From CALIKS01 sp964440295 (GTDB lineage Archaea > Thermoproteota > Nitrososphaeria_A > Caldarchaeales > Calditenuaceae), in NCBI GenBank assembly GCA_964440295.1, contig CAYTRT010000011.1, forward strand, positions 1 to 36,037: a stretch of 36,037 nt of DNA. Direction: 5' to 3'. A program made the translations under genes and the position numbers. Shown in pieces: positions 31,309-36,037 of the stretch (position 1 is the stretch's first letter; each line of letters opens with the position of its first letter). A model generated the notes under the pieces. That model saw only the letters and a program-made list of their open reading frames with translations, was not told where the DNA came from and did not search any database.

Positions 31309-31899
31309 CTACAGCAGACGTCCCTTGACGTAGAAAGGACTGGTCTTGACCCACTTTGAAGCGACTTTGAGCAGCACTGTGCCAAGCGTGAAGACGGCCA
31401 GCGAGTCCCCGATGGTGTACGCGATCACTCCCCAGACCCACGCGCCGAAAGTAATGGTACCGAACGAATAGTTTACGAAGTGTATCCACATCGCTGCGAG
31501 GCAGGTGGCTATCGGAACCGAGACCAGCCAGACGGCATAGTCCCTCCTCGTCTTAAGCTCGGGGTCTGCCTTGAAGGCTAGGAAGAATGCTCTGCATATG
31601 AGAGGAGCGATGAAGTCTCCGAGCGCTCCGTCCGCCCACACCTGGAAGGTCCAGCCGAAGAATGGGCCCATGCCTATGAACGTGCCTATGTGTCCAGCCA
31701 AAGCGCCGTAGACCCCGAACCAGAGCGTGAGGGCGAAGTAAAGGGCGGCTGGTATCCAGAAGCCAGAACCACCGGGTATGCCGGGCAGAGGAATGATGAT
31801 TATCGAGAAGAGCGCAGCAGTGGCACAGACTCCTCCGAACAGCCCCGAGATCACGGCAAGCCTCATCTTTACGCTTGCCTCAGTCGCTACCTCTCCCAT
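31309..31899 (-). CDS. ECF transporter substrate-binding (S) component, substrate unknown
   Basis: A 196-residue membrane protein with about six hydrophobic helices and many aromatics. A PLPGIPGGSGFWIPAALYF segment near 33-51 and GMGPFFGWTFQVWADGALGDF near 75-95 look like substrate-pocket loops. Position between the small membrane gene and EcfT fits an S component. I cannot assign the vitamin from the sequence. The COG0212 gene in the same operon makes thiamin or a thiamin precursor, or a folate, the leading guesses. The ATG at 31899 is 1 base after the previous stop. Confidence 0.8.
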   Translation of the reverse strand: MGEVATEASVKMRLAVISGLFGGVCATAALFSIIIIPLPGIPGGSGFWIPAALYFALTLWFGVYGALAGHIGTFIGMGPFFGWTFQVWADGALGDFIAPLICRAFFLAFKADPELKTRRDYAVWLVSVPIATCLAAMWIHFVNYSFGTITFGAWVWGVIAYTIGDSLAVFTLGTVLLKVASKWVKTSPFYVKGRLL

Positions 31900-31900
31900 C

Positions 31901-32113
31901 TTAGAACCACCCCATGAACGTGGCCTGAGCCACGTAAGAGATTACGAGGCCCACTAAGACGACGGCCATGAATATCGTCATTCCCCTCACAAAGCCGTAG
32001 TAGCTGCTGTTCTTGCTAAGCCTCCGGAGCCAGAGATAGAGCCCCAGCGCAAGCAGGCCATCAATCACGATTATCAGCTGGAAGAACTGCGGATAAGGTA
32101 GTGGAAGACTCAC
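31901..32113 (-). CDS. small membrane protein heading the ECF operon
   Basis: A 70-residue protein with two hydrophobic helices (about 10-29 and 44-66) joined by a basic loop (LRRLSKNSSYY). The start is GTG at 32113 and its TATA box (32135-32146) gives a leaderless transcript. Its stop is 1 base before the S-component start. I do not recognise it. It may be an accessory membrane subunit of the ECF complex; some ECF systems use small extra membrane proteins (for example CbiN or NikN in the metal branch, which have a similar size and two helices), but sequence identity to those is not visible. Confidence 0.65.
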   Translation of the reverse strand: MSLPLPYPQFFQLIIVIDGLLALGLYLWLRRLSKNSSYYGFVRGMTIFMAVVLVGLVISYVAQATFMGWF

Positions 32114-32134
32114 GTAAAAACACCGAGGCGTCCC

Positions 32135-32146
32135 AGTAAATAAATC
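32135..32146 (-). promoter_or_regulatory. TATA box of the ECF operon
   Basis: Minus strand GATTTATTTACT is centred about 27 bases from the GTG at 32113, predicting a leaderless transcript. It is the only promoter I see for the five minus-strand genes. Confidence 0.55.
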
Positions 32147-32206
32147 AGTACTAGCATGAACATGTAAATTTTCATCAATGTAAGCAACTACTGGCTGTCG
32201 TGATAT

Positions 32207-32860
32207 ATGCGTATTAACGAGTGGGGCCGCTCAATGATTAGTGCCGGCAGGTTGTCCGAGGTCTTAAAGCCGAGTAAAAAGATGATCACGCTATACTTCA
32301 TCTATCTAATGATAGTCTTGTTGCCAATACTCGCTGTGGGCATAGCGGTCACCTGGATAGTCTATATCTCTGCTCCAGAATTCGTAGTTGTTCCAGCGTT
32401 GGTCTTCTTTCTGCCTTCGGCGGTGGCCGCGGCATTCATCGCCTACTGGGCTCCCAAATACTACAACTCTATAACCTACGAGCTGACCGGCGATGAGGTG
32501 GTCGTCAAGCGTGGAGTGTGGTGGAGGATGAAGCACACCGTCCCATACTCGAGGATAATGTCAGTCGACATAGTCCAAGGGCCAATCTCTAGGTGGCTTG
32601 GACACGCCACAGTGGACGTCCATACCGCTGGCTACACAGGACAGGCAGGAGGCACAGCCGGCCCGGGAACAAGGAGAGCCGAGGCCAGCCTAATACACGT
32701 TACAAATCCCGAGGAGGTCAGGGAGAAGATACTCAGCAGGGTGAGGATGAGGCCGCTCTTCGGACGGGGAGCGGATAGGACTCTCGAGGAAATACTGAGG
32801 GAGCTGAGACAAATCAGGGAAATATTATCGGGGACGTCTATAGGCGAGAGGAAGGCGTAG
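32207..32860 (+). CDS. membrane protein with bacterial PH (YdbS-like) domain
   Basis: A 217-residue protein with two hydrophobic helices (about 28-50 and 59-80) followed by a bPH2 domain (PF03703): YELTGDEVVVKRGVWWR, VPYSRIMSVDIVQGPISRWLG and VDVHTAG. This is the half-size YdbS/YvbH-like form. A Gly-rich linker and a C-terminal helical tail (EEILRELRQIREIL) follow. Such proteins are membrane-bound with no clear assigned role. Starts at 32207 or at 32234 (MISAGRLSE); the TATA-like GATATATGC (32202-32210) would place transcription near 32230 and favour ATG 32234. The first 9 residues are therefore doubtful. Confidence 0.8.
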   Translation: MRINEWGRSMISAGRLSEVLKPSKKMITLYFIYLMIVLLPILAVGIAVTWIVYISAPEFVVVPALVFFLPSAVAAAFIAYWAPKYYNSITYELTGDEVVVKRGVWWRMKHTVPYSRIMSVDIVQGPISRWLGHATVDVHTAGYTGQAGGTAGPGTRRAEASLIHVTNPEEVREKILSRVRMRPLFGRGADRTLEEILRELRQIREILSGTSIGERKA

Positions 32861-32870
32861 GTCGCTAATC

Positions 32871-32880
32871 CTTAATAGAG
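32871..32880 (+). promoter_or_regulatory. TATA-like box of the YHS gene
   Basis: CTTAATAGAG is centred about 26 bases upstream of the ATG at 32901, which predicts an mRNA beginning on the start codon. Confidence 0.45.
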
Positions 32881-32900
32881 TCTCTGAGCAGCTACGCCTC

Positions 32901-33050
32901 ATGGCCAAGGACCCGGTATGTGGCATGATGGTGGACGAGAAGACGGCAAAACACGTCTCCGAATATCAGCATAGAAAGTACTACTTCTGCTCAGCCGCTT
33001 GCAAAGAGACCTTTGAGAAGGACCCGAAGCGCTACGCATCCCTCACATGA
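32901..33050 (+). CDS. 49-residue YHS-domain protein
   Basis: A complete small frame: ATG at 32901, stop TGA at 33048. It begins MAKDPVCGMMVDEKTAK and continues KYYFCSAACKETFEKDPKRY, the YHS domain (PF04945) with its metal-binding type cysteines Cys7, Cys30 and Cys34. Stand-alone YHS proteins bind copper or heavy metals or serve as small metallochaperones, and the domain also occurs at the ends of P-type ATPases. Below the length usually listed for frames, it is easily missed. It has its own promoter and lies between the PH-domain gene and leuC. Confidence 0.88.
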   Translation: MAKDPVCGMMVDEKTAKHVSEYQHRKYYFCSAACKETFEKDPKRYASLT

Positions 33051-33080
33051 ATGGGGGCACAATTATTCTTGACAGTGATT

Positions 33081-33090
33081 GATTTATATT
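33081..33090 (+). promoter_or_regulatory. TATA box of leuCD
   Basis: GATTTATATT is centred about 32 bases upstream of the ATG at 33118. It lies inside the longest open frame, which shows that frame's TTG at 33079 cannot be the start. Confidence 0.55.
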
Positions 33091-33117
33091 CTGGACGGAG
33101 TTCTCGAGGAGATGCTA

Positions 33118-34575
33118 ATGGGTAGGACGGTTTTCGAGAAGATCTGGGAGAACCACGTAGTAGCTGAGAGGGACGATGGAGAGACGCTTCTATACGTCGA
33201 CAGGCACCTCACGCATGAAGTAACCTCACCAGTCGCATTCGAGGAGCTGAGAAGCAAGTCAAGAAGAGTCAGGAGGCCAGACCTAACCTTCGCAGTCATG
33301 GACCACAATGTGCCGACGACTGATAGGTCGATCCCAGTGACGGACGAGCTCTCATCGGCCCAGATGGCGGCACTCGCGAGAAATGCAGTTGAGTTCGGCA
33401 TAACTCTCCTCGACTATCACAGCCCCTGGCAGGGAATCGTCCACGTCATTGGACCAGAGCTCGGCTTGACGCTTCCCGGAATAACGCTCGTGTGCGGTGA
33501 CAGCCACACAAGCACGCACGGAGCTTTAGGAGCGCTCGCCTTCGGGATCGGGACAAGCGAGGGCGAACATGTCTTCGCGACGCAGACTATCTGGCTGAAG
33601 AAGCCGAAGAAGATGGAGATAAGGCTGGAGGGCGAGCTGCAGCGGGGAGTCTCGGCGAAGGACGTAATACTCCACGTGATCAGACACCTAGGAACTGGAG
33701 GAATGATTGGGCACGTCGTCGAGTTTACTGGTGAGGCGACGAGGAGGCTCTCAGTCGAGGCCAGGATGACGCTCTGCAACATGTCTATCGAGGGCGGAGC
33801 AAGGACAGCGATAATCGAGCCGGACGAGAAGGTACTCAGATACATAAAGGGGGCTCCATACGCGCCGGACGGAGAAGAGTGGGAAGAGGCGGTGAAGTAC
33901 TGGTCAAGCCTGAGGACCGACCCATCAGCCGTCTACGACGCGAGGTTTGTCTTCGACGTCTCTAAAATTGAGCCACAGGTCAGCTGGGGGACAAATCCCG
34001 CAATGACTGTGGGAGTGACGGAGGAGGTACCGTCGCCTGAGGACTACGAGGACAGGACGCAGAGAACACTCGTCGAGAGGGCGCTGAGATACATGGGGCT
34101 CAGGCCTGGGACAAGGATAACCGAGATACCGATAGACGTGGTCTTCATCGGCTCATGTACGAACGCCAGGCTCTCAGACCTAATCGAGGCTGCGAGGATC
34201 GTGAAGGGCAGAAGGGTCAGGCAGGGGGTCAGAGCGATGGTCGTCCCCGGCTCGATGCTGATCAAGAGGAGGGCAGAGAGGATCGGGCTGCACAGAATCT
34301 TCATTGAGGCAGGATTTGAGTGGAGATACCCAGGATGCTCGATGTGCATTGCGATGAATCCCGACAGGCTCAGGCCTGGTGAACGATGCGCCAGCACATC
34401 TAATAGAAACTTCGAGAATAGGCAGGGACCTGGAGGTAGGACGCACTTGGTCAGCCCAGCCATGGCGGCCGCTGCGGCGCTGGAGGGAAGGTTCGTCGAT
34501 GTGCGAGAGATCGAGCAGGCAGACATCGGCGACCTAGAGTTAAGGGCGAGGCTCGAGGAGCCTTGGGTGAGATAG
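33118..34575 (+). CDS. leuC: 3-isopropylmalate dehydratase large subunit, bacterial type
   Basis: A 485-residue aconitase-family enzyme converting 2-isopropylmalate to 3-isopropylmalate in leucine synthesis with LeuD. [4Fe-4S] ligands are Cys347 (GSCTNARL), Cys407 and Cys410 (CSMC). Sequence marks DRHLTHEVTSPVAFE, CGDSHTSTHGA and CASTSNRNFENRQGP are those of bacterial-type LeuC, distinct from the shorter archaeal form of about 420 residues; the WGTNPAM segment is also typical. I chose ATG at 33118 (MGRTVFEK) because the TATA box at 33081-33090 lies upstream of it and GAGGAG precedes it. LeuD follows 1 base later. Confidence 0.95.
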   Translation: MGRTVFEKIWENHVVAERDDGETLLYVDRHLTHEVTSPVAFEELRSKSRRVRRPDLTFAVMDHNVPTTDRSIPVTDELSSAQMAALARNAVEFGITLLDYHSPWQGIVHVIGPELGLTLPGITLVCGDSHTSTHGALGALAFGIGTSEGEHVFATQTIWLKKPKKMEIRLEGELQRGVSAKDVILHVIRHLGTGGMIGHVVEFTGEATRRLSVEARMTLCNMSIEGGARTAIIEPDEKVLRYIKGAPYAPDGEEWEEAVKYWSSLRTDPSAVYDARFVFDVSKIEPQVSWGTNPAMTVGVTEEVPSPEDYEDRTQRTLVERALRYMGLRPGTRITEIPIDVVFIGSCTNARLSDLIEAARIVKGRRVRQGVRAMVVPGSMLIKRRAERIGLHRIFIEAGFEWRYPGCSMCIAMNPDRLRPGERCASTSNRNFENRQGPGGRTHLVSPAMAAAAALEGRFVDVREIEQADIGDLELRARLEEPWVR

Positions 34576-34576
34576 T

Positions 34577-35206
34577 ATGCCTGAGCCGATAACAGTGATG
34601 CGTGGAAAGGCAGCGCCGCTCGAGGCTGACGACGTGGACACAGACCAGATAATCCCAGCCGAGTTCCTCAAGATAATAGAGAAGAGGGGCCTCGGAAAGT
34701 ATCTCTTCTATAGATGGAGATACAGTGAGGACGGCTCCAAGAAGCCCGGATTCGTCCTCGACGACCCAAGGTTTAGAGACGCATCAATACTGGTCGCGGG
34801 AAAGAACTTCGGAATAGGCTCTTCGAGGGAGAATGCTGTATGGGCCCTCGTTGATTTTGGGATAAGATGCATCATCGCGTCGTCGTTCGGAGACATCTTC
34901 TACAACAACGCGTCGAAGAACGGGCTTCTCTGTATCAAGCTCCCAGAAGATAAGGTTAGGCAGCTCAGAGAGTCGGCCCGAAACGGAGAACTATACCTGA
35001 CGATAGATCTGCCTGCACAGACCATTACTACACCGATTGGAGAGTCTATCAGGTTCGAGATCGAGCCACATATAAAGGAGCGCCTCGTAAAGGGGCTAGA
35101 CGACATAGCCATCACGCTCTTGGAATATGGCGAGAAGATAAAGAATTTTGAGGAAGGAATGCCGAGATTCCTAATGCCAAGGCCGAGGAGATTCGTAGTA
35201 GAGTAG
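34577..35206 (+). CDS. leuD: 3-isopropylmalate dehydratase small subunit, bacterial type
   Basis: A 209-residue LeuD. The signature DDVDTDQIIPAEFLK (18-32), NFGIGSSRENAVWAL (about 77-91) and DIFYNNASKNGLL follow the long bacterial-type subunit; archaeal LeuD is about 165 residues and lacks the long C-terminus ending in PRFLMPRP here. One change is that the usual NFGCGSSREHA reads NFGIGSSRENA. It forms the isomerase with LeuC, and the 1-base spacing means co-translation. IlvE at 10 kb would complete leucine synthesis in this organism. Confidence 0.93.
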   Translation: MPEPITVMRGKAAPLEADDVDTDQIIPAEFLKIIEKRGLGKYLFYRWRYSEDGSKKPGFVLDDPRFRDASILVAGKNFGIGSSRENAVWALVDFGIRCIIASSFGDIFYNNASKNGLLCIKLPEDKVRQLRESARNGELYLTIDLPAQTITTPIGESIRFEIEPHIKERLVKGLDDIAITLLEYGEKIKNFEEGMPRFLMPRPRRFVVE

Positions 35207-35218
35207 GACCAGAATTTC

Positions 35219-35929
35219 TTATTCTATTATTTTGTATATTCTGACTCTCTCGTTATCAAATACTTTCTCGAAGCCTTCTGTCTTATCTCCGTAGATTAGC
35301 CTCATGCCTATTGTTTCCTTCTTAATTATGGCTCGCTGCTCCACCACCTTGACCATCTCCTCCCTCGTTGTTGCCTCTGTTTCTCCGAGGTACTCGCTTG
35401 GCTGTTTGCCGGTAGCCATCACTATCGCGTAGAACTTCATCACGTCGTCTGGATAGACCACGAAGACATAGTCGGCGCCGTATTTCCTAGCTATATCTAT
35501 GGCCGCTGATGAATTCTCAGCTATGAAGAATCTTCCAACATCTCTGACCTTCTCGTCAGACTCGAATGGATACCACAGCTCATACGCAATCCAGCTCCAA
35601 GGATACTTGTGCATCCCCGCTATCGTCCACTTGATCTCTCTAGACGCCTCTCGGATAACCACGTCTCTATGACCAATCTCGACTACTCCGTCAGCGTAGT
35701 CCCACCACACCAGCACTTTCGCGTCGCTGGCCGTGTTCTCAGCAATCCATAAGAATCCCTCCTTTAGCTCCTGATCATTTATGAGCCAATTAATTATTGC
35801 GTGTTGCGACTCGTTAAAATCAAGCCACATGCCGAAGAACGCTAAGAAGACAACTACTACGGCTATTGCAAGCCAAATAATGATCCTACGTGCCATAAAT
35901 CCCATTATTATACCCAACAAAGATAACAT
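35219..35929 (-). CDS. single-membrane-span protein with STT3-like soluble domain
   Basis: A 236-residue protein: one membrane helix at about 13-34, then a soluble region with WIAENTASDAKVLVWWDYADG (about 61-81). The WWDY signature and its WI..NT.....VL context are those of the C-terminal domain of the oligosaccharyltransferase STT3/AglB, where WWDxG recognises the acceptor sequon. The rest reads as an alpha/beta region like the STT3 C-terminal part, ending VFDNERVRIYKI. The many-helix catalytic membrane part is absent. The ATG at 35929 overlaps the TATA-like box (35931-35940), so the likely true start is the ATG at 35905 (residue 9). It converges with leuD at 12 bases. Confidence 0.7.
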   Translation of the reverse strand: MLSLLGIIMGFMARRIIIWLAIAVVVVFLAFFGMWLDFNESQHAIINWLINDQELKEGFLWIAENTASDAKVLVWWDYADGVVEIGHRDVVIREASREIKWTIAGMHKYPWSWIAYELWYPFESDEKVRDVGRFFIAENSSAAIDIARKYGADYVFVVYPDDVMKFYAIVMATGKQPSEYLGETEATTREEMVKVVEQRAIIKKETIGMRLIYGDKTEGFEKVFDNERVRIYKIIE

Positions 35930-35930
35930 T

Positions 35931-35940
35931 TAAGTATAGA
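35931..35940. promoter_or_regulatory. TATA-like element between the STT3-like gene and the tRNA
   Basis: TAAGTATAGA on the plus strand (TCTATACTTA on the minus) could serve the tRNA at 35983 and the STT3-like gene starting at 35905, which is about 30 bases from its centre. Confidence 0.4.
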
Positions 35941-35982
35941 GCAGAAAAAGTCTTGAAAACAGAGACAGAAGAAAAAAGTTAA

Positions 35983-36037
35983 GCGGGGGTAGCCAAGCCT
36001 GGTCAAAGGCGGCGGGAAGGGACATAGTATCCGTTAA
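35983..36037 (+). tRNA. tRNA 5' part, probably tRNA-Leu, cut by the window end
   Basis: The sequence starts GCGGGGGTAGCCAAGCCTGG, then TCAAAGGCG: acceptor arm GCGGGGG, T8-A9, D-stem GCC paired with GGC, and G18-G19 in TGG. The long D-loop AAGCCTGGTCAAA is the layout of archaeal tRNA-Leu. The anticodon arm cannot be placed: after G26 comes GCGGGAAGGGACATAG, without a U at position 33, so an intron may interrupt the anticodon arm. The gene continues beyond the window. Confidence 0.75.

Noticed and set aside
33417..34526. Antisense frames of 142 and 160 residues over leuC
   Set aside because: Shadows of the GC-rich leuC gene, without motifs.
1..36037. CRISPR arrays, insertion sequences, integrases and long direct repeats
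   Set aside because: No regularly spaced repeats, transposase or recombinase motifs found on reading.

Overview
The window is a scaffold fragment from an archaeon, most probably of the Thermoproteota/TACK group. Evidence: archaeal-type ribosomal proteins uL3, uL4, uL23 and uL2, translation initiation factor aIF2-beta, class I lysyl-tRNA synthetase, a crenarchaeal-style single-OB-fold SSB, a dolichol-type GlcNAc-1-P transferase, TATA-box promoters, many apparently leaderless starts, and frequent TTG/GTG start codons. Arg codons are mostly AGG/AGA. I cannot name the genus. A run of exactly 100 N (24781-24880) shows that two contigs were joined, so linkage across that point is assumed rather than read.

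Left part (1-20.3 kb): a truncated acetamidase/formamidase gene with a striking palindrome in its promoter; an HpcH-type aldolase; an unknown zinc-ribbon protein; a slipin/NfeD-protease pair; SSB; lysyl-tRNA synthetase; a HAD phosphatase; a lone NuoM-like antiporter subunit; an MFS carrier; branched-chain aminotransferase; a four-CBS protein with an HPF-like tail; and a membrane-anchored surface protein. At 13.7-18.2 kb lies a glycoconjugate cluster: a DUF354 glycosyltransferase, a GlcNAc-1-P transferase, a small membrane protein, a degenerate UDP-sugar-dehydrogenase-like protein and a Gfo/Idh oxidoreductase. Methylthioribose-1-P isomerase and a DUF211/VIT1-like pair follow.

Centre (20.4-25.2 kb): the ribosomal operon L3-L4-L23-L2 stops after L2 at a perfect inverted repeat instead of continuing to S19. 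Next come a GT-C-like membrane protein, the N gap and the 3' end of a SAM methyltransferase.

Right part (25.3-36 kb, visibly more GC-rich from about 26.7 kb): a stand-alone HsdR-N-like protein with a damaged nuclease motif; aIF2-beta; S-adenosylhomocysteine hydrolase; a tight five-gene operon encoding an ECF vitamin transporter plus a COG0212 (5-formyl-THF cyclo-ligase family) protein; a PH-domain membrane protein; a 49-residue YHS protein; bacterial-type leuC-leuD; an STT3-like soluble domain on one membrane anchor; and the 5' part of a tRNA (probably Leu) cut by the window end.

The best candidates for something undescribed are the ECF/COG0212 operon with its extra small membrane protein, the degenerate sugar dehydrogenase paired with a Gfo/Idh enzyme, the orphan HsdR-N-like protein and the STT3-domain orphan. 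All functions are inferred by reading motifs; no database search was run.
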